This document shows, piece by piece, positions 9,234-18,576 of a stretch of DNA of 64,000 bases (position 1 is its first letter; every line of letters begins with the position of its first letter). The notes below the pieces were generated by a model, which was given only the letters and a program-made list of their open reading frames with translations, was not told the origin of the DNA and did no database searches. The stretch comes from Acinetobacter lwoffii. Its GTDB lineage: Bacteria > Pseudomonadota > Gammaproteobacteria > Pseudomonadales > Moraxellaceae. A program made the position numbers and the translations under genes. The DNA lies in assembly GCF_022967985.1 (NCBI RefSeq), contig NZ_JALJVC010000012.1, positions 37,252-101,251 on the forward strand, in the 5' to 3' direction.

Positions 9234-10679
9234 ATGTATTTTAACTCTCGCTATCAAACACTGCCCGCCCGCCTCTATCACCATCAAGTTCCGCTGCCGT
9301 TAAAAGGTGCGAAAGCCGGACATTTTAATGCAGCTTTAGCAGAGCAATTGCAATGGTCGGATGAAGACAAGGCGCAATGGGTCGAGATTTGTAGTGGTCA
9401 GAAAGTTTTTACTGAATTTGAACCCTTGGCTATGGTCTATGCAGGTCATCAGTTTGGACAATGGGCAGGACAGTTGGGAGATGGTCGCGGGTTGTTGATT
9501 GCGCAAATTCTGGATAAAAATAATCAGACCATTGACCTGCATTTAAAAGGTGCTGGTGCAACCCCTTATTCACGCATGGGCGATGGTCGTGCAGTACTGC
9601 GTTCAGTCATTCGTGAGTATCTGGCAGGTCATGCCTTAAATGCTTTAGGTGTAGCATCCAGTAATGCAGTTGGTTTTACTTCATCAATCCAAGGTATTCA
9701 GCGTGAGAAGCTAGAGCCGGGCGCGATGATGTTGCGTACTTCAGACTGTCATATCCGTTTCGGCCATTTTGAATGGATCAATCAGTATCAGCCAGATCTA
9801 CTAGCTGAATTTACCCAGAAATGTATCGAATGGCATTATCCAGAATGCCTGCAAGCCGAACAGCCGATTCTGAGCTTTGCCACAAAAGTTATTCAGCGCA
9901 CTGCGGTGATGATTGCCAAATGGCAACTGGTTGGTTTTGCACATGGCGTGATGAATACTGACAACCTGAATATTACCGGTTCAACTTTGGACTTTGGTCC
10001 TTATGGCTTTATGGAGCGCTTCCGTCCGAACTGGATCAATAACCACTCGGATTATCAAGGGCGTTATACCTATCAGCAGCAGCCAAGTATCGGACATTGG
10101 AATTTGTGGCAATGGTTAAACAATCTGGTCCCGCTCTGCCCTACAGATTATGACAAAGAACAATGGAAACAGGATTTAGCTGCATGTCTGGAGCATTATG
10201 AACCAACATTCTTGGAACATTATAAACATGGTTTAAACCAGAAAATGGGCTTGCCAAGTTTCCATAAAGACAGTTTTGACTGCGCTATGGCCTTTCTGCG
10301 AATTTTGCAAAGTGAGCAACTAGACTATACCCAGAGTTTTATCGGGTTGCAAAATAAAGACTATGAAGCCCTTAAAGATGATTGTCTGGACCGACGCCAG
10401 TTTGAAGCATTCCTGGCGCAATATGGATCTATCCGTGAACACCAGGATATAGAAGAATTGGATGCCGCCATGCAACTGGCCAATCCGCATTATATTCTGC
10501 GGAATCATATGGCACAGAAAGCCATTGAACTGGCAGAGCGGGATGATTTTTCTGAAGTAGACCGTCTGTTTAAATTACTCAGTCAGCCTTACCTGAAACA
10601 GCCCGATTTGGAACAGCCTGAAGATTTAGCGCCATTGCCAAGTGATGTGCCTGAAGTGATGGTGAGTTGTTCGTCTTAA
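9234..10679 (+). CDS. selO: Protein adenylyltransferase SelO (YdiU/UPF0061)
   Basis: SelO is a pseudokinase-fold enzyme that transfers AMP from ATP to protein Ser/Thr/Tyr residues, linked in other bacteria to redox stress. The 481-residue length is typical. Family hallmarks are AGHQFGQWAGQLGDGRG near residues 71-87, LKGAGATPYSRMGDGRAVLRS near 104-124, and NTDN then DFGPYGF near 242-260. The protein ends VSCSS, where the Cys occupies the place of selenocysteine in eukaryotic SelO. The start has only a weak ribosome site. The promoter may include TATAGT at 9200-9205. Confidence 0.95.
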   Translation: MYFNSRYQTLPARLYHHQVPLPLKGAKAGHFNAALAEQLQWSDEDKAQWVEICSGQKVFTEFEPLAMVYAGHQFGQWAGQLGDGRGLLIAQILDKNNQTIDLHLKGAGATPYSRMGDGRAVLRSVIREYLAGHALNALGVASSNAVGFTSSIQGIQREKLEPGAMMLRTSDCHIRFGHFEWINQYQPDLLAEFTQKCIEWHYPECLQAEQPILSFATKVIQRTAVMIAKWQLVGFAHGVMNTDNLNITGSTLDFGPYGFMERFRPNWINNHSDYQGRYTYQQQPSIGHWNLWQWLNNLVPLCPTDYDKEQWKQDLAACLEHYEPTFLEHYKHGLNQKMGLPSFHKDSFDCAMAFLRILQSEQLDYTQSFIGLQNKDYEALKDDCLDRRQFEAFLAQYGSIREHQDIEELDAAMQLANPHYILRNHMAQKAIELAERDDFSEVDRLFKLLSQPYLKQPDLEQPEDLAPLPSDVPEVMVSCSS

Positions 10680-10697
10680 TAAATAGACTCAAAAAAC

Positions 10698-11336
10698 ATG
10701 CAAAAAATTGATCAAACTAAATTGACACATGAAATTATTGAAACAGCATATAAGCTGCTTACTCACAAACTCGCATTTGGAGGATTAATTACACATAACG
10801 AAAGTGCTTTCCAATTAGAATTAGGACATATTTTAAAAACACTTGGGCAGTTGTATGAGTTTAGGTTAAGCGACAAATTCCATTTAGAGTTTGAAAAATT
10901 TTTACCTTTAAAAACAACGAGTATTAAGAGTCAATCTGAGCGAGCAAGAATTGATATTTTAATTCGTTATCAAGATGGTGATCATCAAACTTGTGCTGCT
11001 ATAGAACTAAAATTCTTTAAGAAAAGTAACCATCGGGAACCTAACAACCGTTACGATGTCTTTAAAGATCTTTCAAATTTAGAACTTTACAAGAGAAATG
11101 GAATCGACATTTGTTATTTCATTCTCGCAACTGATCATGCCCACTATTGCAACCAAATAAAATATTCGGATGATACCCGTGATTTTGATTTCAGGCATAA
11201 AAGTACGTACAAAGAAGGAACGATATTAAGTTATAGAACTCCTAAGCCTTACGGAAACGATATTACACTCATGCAAGACTATGAGTTTTTATGGGACCAG
11301 ATTAACGATTTATATTTTCTGAAAGTACAAGTTTAA
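10698..11336 (+). CDS. Orphan protein with PD-(D/E)XK-like motif
   Basis: I do not recognise the family. The 212-residue soluble protein contains RIDILI (about residues 82-87) followed by AIELKFFKK (about 100-108). That Asp, then Glu-x-Lys at the end of a strand, resembles the catalytic core of PD-(D/E)XK nucleases such as restriction and repair enzymes. The composition is more AT-rich than selO and there is no methyltransferase or toxin/antitoxin partner nearby, which suggests a laterally gained single gene. It follows selO by 18 bases and has its own terminator. A non-nuclease member of the fold is equally possible. Confidence 0.6.
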   Translation: MQKIDQTKLTHEIIETAYKLLTHKLAFGGLITHNESAFQLELGHILKTLGQLYEFRLSDKFHLEFEKFLPLKTTSIKSQSERARIDILIRYQDGDHQTCAAIELKFFKKSNHREPNNRYDVFKDLSNLELYKRNGIDICYFILATDHAHYCNQIKYSDDTRDFDFRHKSTYKEGTILSYRTPKPYGNDITLMQDYEFLWDQINDLYFLKVQV

Positions 11337-11338
11337 AT

Positions 11339-11380
11339 AAATGTGGATGGTTAATAATAACATCCACATTTATTTTTTAA
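11339..11380. terminator. Terminator between convergent genes
   Basis: ATGTGGATG (11341-11349) pairs with CATCCACAT (11361-11369), followed by TTATTTTTTAA. It serves the orphan gene and possibly baeR on the other strand. Confidence 0.8.
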
Positions 11381-12070
11381 TCAATCTTCAGGATATTCAA
11401 AACGGTAGCCCACACCATACACCGCCTGAATCCACTCATGACGGTTACCGGTTTCAGCCGCATCTGAAATCTTACGGCGCAAGTTCTTGATATGACTGTC
11501 AATCACACGGTCTGCCACATCAAAACTGTCTGGATTAATATGATCCAGCAATTGTGCACGTGAATAGACCTGCCCAACATGTTCCAGGAATAACTCCAGT
11601 AAACGGAATTCGGTCGGCGTTAAATTCAAGGCTTTTTGCTGATACCAGATGCGCTGTTGTGATTTGTCCATACGGAATAAATCATTGCTTTCCGGTTCTG
11701 ATTTACGATCCAGACGACGTAACACAGCCTGTACGCGTGCAACCAGTTCTTTCGGACTAAATGGTTTACAGAGATAATCATCTGCACCCATATTCAGACC
11801 CAACACACGGTCAATTTCTTCAGTACGCGCGGTTACCATAATAATCGGCAAGTCTGACTGTTCACGTACCTTACGGCAAATGGTCAGACCATCCATACGC
11901 GGCACCATCAAGTCCAGAATCATCAGACTCGGTTTACGCTGGGTAAAACTGTTATATGCTTCCTGCCCATCATGAAACATACTGACCTCAAAACCAGCAG
12001 CTTCCAGATAGTCTCGCACCAACTGTGCAAGTTCGATTTCATCTTCAACCAGCATGACATGTTTCATCAA
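11381..12070 (-). CDS. baeR: Response regulator BaeR (OmpR/PhoB family)
   Basis: A DNA-binding regulator of the envelope-stress and efflux response. The 229-residue protein has a receiver domain with acidic pair ED near residues 9-10, phospho-acceptor Asp53 (LMILDLMVP) and the conserved CKPFSP lysine, followed by an OmpR-type winged helix (LTPTEFRLLELF, DSHIKNLRRKI, YGVGYRFEYPE). It starts 10 bases after the kinase gene ends, so the two are co-transcribed. In A. baumannii the homologous pair controls AdeABC/AdeIJK efflux. The assignment to BaeR rather than another OmpR-type regulator rests on sequence feel and on the partner kinase. Confidence 0.88.
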   Translation of the reverse strand: MMKHVMLVEDEIELAQLVRDYLEAAGFEVSMFHDGQEAYNSFTQRKPSLMILDLMVPRMDGLTICRKVREQSDLPIIMVTARTEEIDRVLGLNMGADDYLCKPFSPKELVARVQAVLRRLDRKSEPESNDLFRMDKSQQRIWYQQKALNLTPTEFRLLELFLEHVGQVYSRAQLLDHINPDSFDVADRVIDSHIKNLRRKISDAAETGNRHEWIQAVYGVGYRFEYPED

Positions 12071-12080
12071 TATATTTCCT

Positions 12081-13733
12081 TTATGGTTTCATTTGTTTAG
12101 GAAAGCTTAGCTTGCATCGTAAACCACCCAACGGTGAATGTGCAAAGCTTAAGCTGCCGCCCAGCGCCTGCGTAATTTTACATGATAATGCCAAACCCAG
12201 TCCGGTTCCGCCAGTCGCCCGGGTACGCGAATCATCGACACGGTAGAAACGCTCACCAATACGCGCCAGTTGTTCATCAGTCAGACCAAACGGACTATCA
12301 TCGACATATAAGGTCCATTCTTTATCATCTTGCGTGGTGTGAATATGCACTTGCCCGCCTGCTTCAGTATAGCGAATACTGTTACTCAGCAAGTTCGCCA
12401 CAATCTGTTTAAAACGATCCAGATCCAGATTTAAATCAGTCCCTTCGCCATCTGCAGTAACCACTAATTCAGCCTGTTCAAAGTTCGGCTGGAAGTTAAT
12501 GAGTTCCTGCTGCACAACCTCCCACGGATTCACCGTCGAGAAATAGAATTGCAATTGCTGGGCATCGACCTGTGCCAATGCGGCCAGATCTTGGGTCAGT
12601 TTTTTCAGACTGTTCACCTGAGCCAGCATGGAAGCAAAATGTTCAGGCGTTGGTTTACGGATTCCGTCCTGCATCGCTTCAATCTGTGCCTGTAAGACTG
12701 CTAGTGGCGTTTTTAACTCATGTGAGGTATCTGCCACCCACTGACGGCGTGAGGTTTCATGCTGATCCAGAATCACCGCCAATGCATTTAATTCATTGGA
12801 TAAATCACCTAATTCATCATTCCGGTTCACTTTAACCTGATATTGATAATTTCCCTGAGTCAAGGCACGCGTACCATTGAGCAAACGTTGAATCGGTTTT
12901 TTGAAATAAGTCGCCAATAACAGGGAAGCTATCAGACTCGCCAAAATACTGAGTGCATAAACCAGAAATAAATAACGCTTTTGGTTACTGAAGAAATTAA
13001 TACTGAGCGCATCATCCTGATCCAGAACCGGTTTTAAGCCCAAATAGCCGACAATCTGATTATTCACCATAATCGGACGATAAGAAATCTGCTCATCCGA
13101 AGCTTCACCGACTACAAAACGACGTTTTGCATCATACAGGGATAGACGTGAACTGAGGCCGAGACGGTCCGGCATCTGGATAAACTGTTTTTTGCCAGTC
13201 GGTTGCTGTGCTGGCTGCTCACCATTTTTGCGATCAGTTCTAAACAGATTTTGATTGGAACTGAGCGGGAATTTCAGGCCTTCAAAAGGCTGAAACTGGG
13301 AGGGCAAATTAGATGCTAATAAACGTAATTCTTCTTCATTGACCTGACGTTGGGGCAGCTCTGGATCCACCATACTCGGTGCCACTTGAGCCAGGGTCTG
13401 TTCCTGAAAATAACGCTGCTGTAAGGCAATATCATACTGTCGGCGTAACCACCAGCGTGATAATCGGTCATAATCATCTGGTGCGGCTTCACCTTCCATC
13501 TGGAGAATCTGTGCCTGAATCGCGTTGCCCCAGTCCTGATAGACCGCATAGACATCTGCCAGATTTTCAATCACATAATCCAGCTTCTGCATTTCGACAT
13601 CGGCGACATAACGGGCGAAATTACGCTGCATATTCAGATGCAATACACCCAGGCTCACTGTGGTAATGACCAACGTGGTCAACAGCACGGTCAAAAATAG
13701 ACGTAATGCAATGGGAATACGGCGAATGTTCAA
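12081..13733 (-). CDS. baeS: Sensor histidine kinase BaeS
   Basis: The membrane sensor partner of BaeR. Of 550 residues, a first membrane span lies near 11-31 and a second near 253-273. They bracket a large periplasmic domain of about 220 residues. A HAMP linker follows, then the H-box TSHELKTPLAVL, the N-box NLLSNSIRY and the G-box GGTGLGLAL. The length agrees with Acinetobacter BaeS. The gene diverges from the Spy-like lipoprotein gene, leaving 135 bases for both promoters. Confidence 0.9.
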   Translation of the reverse strand: MNIRRIPIALRLFLTVLLTTLVITTVSLGVLHLNMQRNFARYVADVEMQKLDYVIENLADVYAVYQDWGNAIQAQILQMEGEAAPDDYDRLSRWWLRRQYDIALQQRYFQEQTLAQVAPSMVDPELPQRQVNEEELRLLASNLPSQFQPFEGLKFPLSSNQNLFRTDRKNGEQPAQQPTGKKQFIQMPDRLGLSSRLSLYDAKRRFVVGEASDEQISYRPIMVNNQIVGYLGLKPVLDQDDALSINFFSNQKRYLFLVYALSILASLIASLLLATYFKKPIQRLLNGTRALTQGNYQYQVKVNRNDELGDLSNELNALAVILDQHETSRRQWVADTSHELKTPLAVLQAQIEAMQDGIRKPTPEHFASMLAQVNSLKKLTQDLAALAQVDAQQLQFYFSTVNPWEVVQQELINFQPNFEQAELVVTADGEGTDLNLDLDRFKQIVANLLSNSIRYTEAGGQVHIHTTQDDKEWTLYVDDSPFGLTDEQLARIGERFYRVDDSRTRATGGTGLGLALSCKITQALGGSLSFAHSPLGGLRCKLSFPKQMKP

Positions 13734-13868
13734 AACTAAAATCTCAATTTTTCTTCTATATTCATTATTGTAGCGAACACCGCAGCAAAAAACTCTTCAT
13801 TGTTTCTTCATCTTTATTGTTTAATCTTTATCTGACATAGAATCAGCTTCTTGACGGGAATAAATACA

Positions 13869-14462
13869 ATGCAAACCATGACAAAAATAGCTTTAATCAG
13901 TGCAAGTGTTTTATCAATGGGTGCGTTGACTGCCTGTCAATCCACCAGCAATGTGCCAAGCAATGATCATCCCCACATGATGAAACATCATGAAGGCAAA
14001 AAACAGCATCTAACTCCCGAACAGCGTGAGCAGTTTAAGGCAAAGCGTGCAGAACGCATGCAGTTTGCCAAACAGCTTCAACAGGCCTGCGACAATAAAG
14101 CTGTGGGCTCGGCCGTTCAAATCAAGACTGGCGATAAAACCATAGACGGCACCTGCAAGATGGTCTTTAAAGCAGATCGTAAAGAGATGAAAAGCCATCG
14201 CGACATGAAAGCTGAGCATCGTCCAATGCGTGCTGATATGCGTAGAGGCATGATGCACGGTGAAGTCTTGACGGATGCCAAACGTGCAGAATTGACTAAA
14301 CAGTTTGATCAGCGCCTCGCTCAACATCAGGCACATCAACGAGCCATGCTGCAAGCCTGTCAAGGCAAAAAAGACGGGACTGCTGCACAGATCAAGATGA
14401 GCGAACAAACTATCAATGGCAAATGTCATGTCCGTTTCCAGCCCACAGCCTCTACCTATTAA
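13869..14462 (+). CDS. Duplicated Spy/CpxP-like lipoprotein next to BaeSR
   Basis: A predicted lipoprotein of 197 residues with a lipobox LTAC (Cys23). After a His/Lys-rich linker it holds two copies of one module. Each copy begins with an LT-x-x-(Q/K)R helix like the LTxxQ motif of Spy/CpxP chaperones and ends with a Cys pair: QQACDNKAVGSAVQIK...GTC and LQACQGKKDGTAAQIK...GKC. The frame opens upstream at a TTG (13851); the ATG at 13869 gives a clean signal peptide. Spy is a BaeR target in E. coli, so this divergent neighbour is a good candidate BaeR-controlled envelope chaperone. That role is inferred; no similar named protein is recognised over the full length. Confidence 0.75.
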   Translation: MQTMTKIALISASVLSMGALTACQSTSNVPSNDHPHMMKHHEGKKQHLTPEQREQFKAKRAERMQFAKQLQQACDNKAVGSAVQIKTGDKTIDGTCKMVFKADRKEMKSHRDMKAEHRPMRADMRRGMMHGEVLTDAKRAELTKQFDQRLAQHQAHQRAMLQACQGKKDGTAAQIKMSEQTINGKCHVRFQPTASTY

Positions 14463-14488
14463 TACATAGGAATCAAGGCTTCACGACT

Positions 14489-14509
14489 AGCACCTTCGGG
14501 TGCTTTTTT
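14489..14509 (+). terminator. Intrinsic terminator after the Spy-like gene
   Basis: AGCACC-TTCG-GGTGCT followed by TTTTT. Confidence 0.92.
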
Positions 14510-14763
14510 ATTGCGTGCTCTTTCATGCATACAGTTGACTATTCGTTTCCTGCAGAATATGGCTAAAGTCTTTATACTCAAGACCTTTAATGCGTCATGC
14601 AGATTAATCTTTGACTTTACAGTCACCAAGAAAACACCCCGAAAAGCTTGTACCGCAGGGGAAGTTGTTGCACGATTAGATCATTCCAAACCGTGTCAGT
14701 GAAGACAGGTTTTAGTTCATCTAAGATTATAACGCTGGTTCAACCAGTATTGAGGAAACCGAT
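14510..14763 (+). promoter_or_regulatory. Leader/promoter region of the acyl-CoA dehydrogenase pair
   Basis: No convincing gene lies here. A possible promoter is TTGACT (14535-14540), a 17-base spacer, then TATGGC (14558-14563). A 13-base palindrome, CTGGTT-C-AACCAG (14735-14747), lies just upstream of the ribosome site and could be an operator or a leader hairpin. I do not recognise it as a known fatty-acid regulator site. Confidence 0.4.
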
Positions 14764-16566
14764 ATGCCACAATACAAAGCGCCTTTACGTGATATGCAAT
14801 TTGTGTTGCATGAATTATTAAATGCTGAACAACACTATGCAAATCTCCCTGCATTCCAAGAAAACGTAAGCCGTGAGCTGGTAGATCAGTACTTAGAAGC
14901 TGCGGCCGACTTCTGTGAAAACGAATTGTCTCCGATCAACCAGACCGGTGACCGTGAAGGCTGTACCTGGAATGACGGCGTTGTTACGACTCCGACTGGC
15001 TTTAAAGAAGCGTACCAAAAATACATCGAGCTTGGCTTCCCTTCTCTTTCTGCTGAAGAACAATACGGCGGTCAAGGCTTACCGAACTCTTTAGGTATCG
15101 CGATTTCTGAAATGGTGGGTACTGCGAACTGGGCATGGGGCATGTACCCTGGCCTGTCTCACGGTGCGGTTCGTACTTTAGAACATCATGGTTCAGCTGA
15201 ACAAAAAGACGCTTACCTGCCTAAACTGGTTTCAGGTGAATGGACGGGTACCATGTGCTTAACTGAATCTCATGCGGGTTCTGACTTGGGTATTATCCGT
15301 ACTAAAGCTGAACCACAAGCGGACGGTAGCTACGCAATCTCTGGCGAGAAGATCTTTATCTCTGCTGGTGAACACGACATGGCAGAGAACATTATCCATA
15401 TCGTACTTGCTCGTCTGCCAGGTGCACCGAAAGGTACCAAAGGTATCTCATTATTCATCGTGCCAAAATTCAACCTGAATGCTGACGGTTCTATTGGCGA
15501 GCGTAACGGCGTACGTTGTGGTTCGATCGAACACAAGATGGGTATCCATGGTAACGCGACTTGTGTCATCAACTTTGACAATGCTAAAGGCTTCCTGATT
15601 GGACCTGAAAACCGCGGCTTGAACTGCATGTTCACGTTCATGAACACAGCACGTATCGGTACAGCAGTTCAAGGTCTTGCAGCATCTGAAGGTTCATTCC
15701 AAGGCGCGCTTGCATACGCAAAAGATCGTCTGGCAATGCGCTCTCTTTCTGGTCCTAAAGCACCTGAAAAAGAAGCAGATCCAATCATTGTGCATCCTGC
15801 GGTACGTAACATGCTTTTAACTCAAAAAGCATATGCAGAAGGTGGTCGTGCACTGGTTTACCTGTTAGCACAATATGCTGACGTGGTTGAACATGCTGCA
15901 GAAGAAGCAGACCGTAAATTTGCAGACAACATCCTGTCATTGCTAACACCAATCGCAAAAGCATTCCTGACTGAAACCGGTTCTGAAGCTGCGAAACACG
16001 GTGTACAGGTATTTGGTGGTCACGGCTTTATTTCTGAGCACGGTATGGAGCAGATCGTACGTGATACACGTATCGCCTGCTTGTACGAAGGTACCACTGA
16101 AATTCAGGCACTAGACTTGTTAGGCCGTAAAGTATTGGGTACGCAAGGTGCAATGTTGAAAGACTTCACCAAGATCATCCATAAATTTGCTGAAGCGCAC
16201 AAAGACAATGCTGCAATGAAAGAATTCGTTGAACCATTGGCTGCCTTGAACAAAGAATGGGGCGATCTGACCATGCAGATTGGTATGCGCGCGATGCAAA
16301 ACCCTGAAGAAGTGGGTGCGGCTGCAGTCGATTACCTCTACTTCTCTGGTTATGTCACTCTAGCTTACCTATGGGCACGTATGGCATTGGTTGCTCAGGA
16401 GCAACTGGCTGCGGGCACCACTGAGGTTGATTTCTACAATGCCAAAGTGACGACAGCACGCTTCTACTTCAAGAAAATCCTGCCACGCGTTCGTTCACAC
16501 GTTGAAGTGATTGCGACAGGTGTAGAGCCATTGATGAACCTGGATGCGGAACACTTTGCATTCTAA
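14764..16566 (+). CDS. Acyl-CoA dehydrogenase (DmdC/FadE-like, C-terminal extended)
   Basis: An FAD enzyme expected to catalyse the first, alpha-beta dehydrogenation step of acyl-CoA oxidation. At 600 residues it belongs to the long class with an extra C-terminal domain. Visible features are the flavin-binding TMCLTESHAGSDLG near residue 164, GTKGISLFIVPKF near 225, FGGHGF near 418 and YEGTTEIQALDLLGRK near 441-456, with the probable catalytic base Glu in the last. The next gene is a close paralogue, separated by a terminator. Chain specificity is not readable; annotation as methylmercaptopropionyl-CoA dehydrogenase is common for this family but unsupported here. Confidence 0.9.
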   Translation: MPQYKAPLRDMQFVLHELLNAEQHYANLPAFQENVSRELVDQYLEAAADFCENELSPINQTGDREGCTWNDGVVTTPTGFKEAYQKYIELGFPSLSAEEQYGGQGLPNSLGIAISEMVGTANWAWGMYPGLSHGAVRTLEHHGSAEQKDAYLPKLVSGEWTGTMCLTESHAGSDLGIIRTKAEPQADGSYAISGEKIFISAGEHDMAENIIHIVLARLPGAPKGTKGISLFIVPKFNLNADGSIGERNGVRCGSIEHKMGIHGNATCVINFDNAKGFLIGPENRGLNCMFTFMNTARIGTAVQGLAASEGSFQGALAYAKDRLAMRSLSGPKAPEKEADPIIVHPAVRNMLLTQKAYAEGGRALVYLLAQYADVVEHAAEEADRKFADNILSLLTPIAKAFLTETGSEAAKHGVQVFGGHGFISEHGMEQIVRDTRIACLYEGTTEIQALDLLGRKVLGTQGAMLKDFTKIIHKFAEAHKDNAAMKEFVEPLAALNKEWGDLTMQIGMRAMQNPEEVGAAAVDYLYFSGYVTLAYLWARMALVAQEQLAAGTTEVDFYNAKVTTARFYFKKILPRVRSHVEVIATGVEPLMNLDAEHFAF

Positions 16567-16592
16567 GTTAGTCTCAGACTAGCTACATTTCA

Positions 16593-16630
16593 GAAAAAGG
16601 ACGGTCAATCAACAGGCAGTCCTTTTTCTT
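16593..16630 (+). terminator. Intrinsic terminator between the two dehydrogenase genes
   Basis: GAAAAAGGAC (16593-16602) pairs with GTCCTTTTTC (16619-16628). Confidence 0.8.
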
Positions 16631-16734
16631 TATAAAGAGTTACAGAATTAACCTTTAGTCGTCTAACATTCAGATTTTGAGTGTTTTAGACTGATTAAAA
16701 CTCATTTAATCAAACAATAAACAGGTGACACACC

Positions 16735-18516
16735 ATGCCAATTTATAACGCGCCACTTGCCGATATGAAATTCATCCTGAACGATGTCTTCAATGCAGAA
16801 CAATTCTGGCAGGCCAATGAAAATCTAGCGCATCTGGATGCTGCGACAGCAGAAGCGATTCTTGAAGAAATGGCAAAATTTTCTCAAAACGTCATACTTC
16901 CTCTGAACCGTACCGGCGATGAAGAAGGCGCAAAAATTGAAAATGGTAATGTGACCACACCTGCTGGCTTTAAAGAAGCGTTCAAACAATATGCAGAAGG
17001 TGGCTGGATTGGTCTGGGCGCAGATATGGAATGGGGCGGCCAGGAAATGCCGAAAATGCTGACAGTACTTTCTGATGAAATGCTGTTTGCCACCAACCCG
17101 TCTTTCATGCTGTATCCATTGCTTTCTGTTGGTGCGGGCATGGCGCTGAACAGCTATGCTTCACAAGCACAAAAAGAAACCTATTTACCTAAAATTTATT
17201 CGGGTGAGTGGTCAGGCACCATGTGCTTAACCGAACCACATGCCGGTACTGATCTGGGTATTATCAAAACCAAAGCTGAACGTAACGAAGACGGCACTTA
17301 TAGCATCAGCGGCACCAAGATTTTCATCACGGGTGGTGATCATGACCTGGCGGAAAATATTATTCACCTCGTTCTAGCGAAAACCCCAGATGCCCCTGCT
17401 GGCTCTCGTGGTATTTCCCTGTTCATCGTACCGAAATTCTTGGTCAATGAAGATGGTTCTATCGGCGAGCGTAATCCGGTCGGCCCAGGTTCAATCGAAC
17501 ACAAGATGGGGATCAAGGCATCTGCGACTTGTGTCATGAACTTTGACGGTGCCAAAGGTTACCTCGTTGGTAAAGAAAACGAAGGTCTCGCTGCGATGTT
17601 CGTGATGATGAACTACGAACGTCTGTCGATGGGTATTCAAGGCCTAGGTGCTTCTGAATTCGCTTATCAAAACGCTGCGCAATATGCCACAGACCGTTTA
17701 CAGGGTCGTAGTGCGGCTGGCGTTCAGTCACCAAGCAAACCTGCGGATAGCATTCTGGTGCATGGTGATGTACGCCGTATGCTGCTGAATGTACGTGCCA
17801 ATAACGAAGCTTCGCGTGCCTTTGCAGTTTATGTAGGTCAGCAACTGGATATCACCAAATTCTCTACTGATCCTGAAGCGGTGAAAAAAGCCAATGACCG
17901 CGTTGCGCTATTAACACCAATCGCGAAAGCGTATTTAACGGATACCGCATTCCAGGCGACCCTAGATGCACAAATGGTCTTCGGTGGTCATGGCTATATC
18001 CGTGAATGGGGCTTGGAGCAATGTATCCGTGACCTACGTATTTCCCAGATCTATGAAGGCACCAACGGTGTACAGTCACAAGACTTGATCGGCCGCAAAA
18101 CCATTAAATGTGGCGGCGAATATATCTCTGAATATATCTCTGAAATCCGTGACTTTGCCAATAGTCTGGATGCGGATCTAAACTTTATTAAAGATGCCAC
18201 ACTGGATGCAGCAACTGAAGTTGAATCGGTGACTCAGTACATTCTGGAAGCAGCACGAGAAAGCCATGACTTCCCGAATGCAACCGCAGTTGACTATCTG
18301 CACGCTGTAGGTCTGTTGAGCTTCTCTTATATGTTCGCGCGCATTACCAATGCAGCGAAAAATAAAGACGGTGAGTTCTATCAAAATAAAATCGCTCTGG
18401 CACGTTACTTTGTACAACGCATTCTGCCTGAACTGGCATTACGCATTACTAAAGTGAAATCAGGTTCTGACGTCATCATGAACTTCTCTGAAGATTATTT
18501 CACGACTCAAGCTTAA
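16735..18516 (+). CDS. Acyl-CoA dehydrogenase, paralogue of the preceding gene
   Basis: The 593-residue protein repeats the architecture of its upstream neighbour: MPIYNAPLADMKF at the start, TMCLTEPHAGTDLG, GSRGISLFIVPKF, FGGHGY and YEGTNGVQSQDLIGRK. The catalytic-base region differs (GTNGVQ instead of GTTEIQ), which hints at different acyl specificity. The 168-base gap holds a terminator and a region with GTCTAA...TTAGAC symmetry, so the paralogues are probably transcribed separately. They look like the product of an old tandem duplication. Confidence 0.9.
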   Translation: MPIYNAPLADMKFILNDVFNAEQFWQANENLAHLDAATAEAILEEMAKFSQNVILPLNRTGDEEGAKIENGNVTTPAGFKEAFKQYAEGGWIGLGADMEWGGQEMPKMLTVLSDEMLFATNPSFMLYPLLSVGAGMALNSYASQAQKETYLPKIYSGEWSGTMCLTEPHAGTDLGIIKTKAERNEDGTYSISGTKIFITGGDHDLAENIIHLVLAKTPDAPAGSRGISLFIVPKFLVNEDGSIGERNPVGPGSIEHKMGIKASATCVMNFDGAKGYLVGKENEGLAAMFVMMNYERLSMGIQGLGASEFAYQNAAQYATDRLQGRSAAGVQSPSKPADSILVHGDVRRMLLNVRANNEASRAFAVYVGQQLDITKFSTDPEAVKKANDRVALLTPIAKAYLTDTAFQATLDAQMVFGGHGYIREWGLEQCIRDLRISQIYEGTNGVQSQDLIGRKTIKCGGEYISEYISEIRDFANSLDADLNFIKDATLDAATEVESVTQYILEAARESHDFPNATAVDYLHAVGLLSFSYMFARITNAAKNKDGEFYQNKIALARYFVQRILPELALRITKVKSGSDVIMNFSEDYFTTQA

Positions 18517-18532
18517 GCTAAAAATCTGCAAT

Positions 18533-18560
18533 AAAAACGCCTGCATCAGCAGGCGTTTTT
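18533..18560. terminator. Bidirectional terminator
   Basis: AAAAACGCCTGC-ATCA-GCAGGCGTTTTT. It lies between the dehydrogenase gene (+) and the small gene on the minus strand. Confidence 0.93.
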
Positions 18561-18576
18561 TATGAAAATGCAACAA

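Noticed and set aside
14511..14702. A 63-codon frame between the Spy-like lipoprotein and the dehydrogenase genes
   Set aside because: No ribosome site or domain; the region fits a promoter and leader better.
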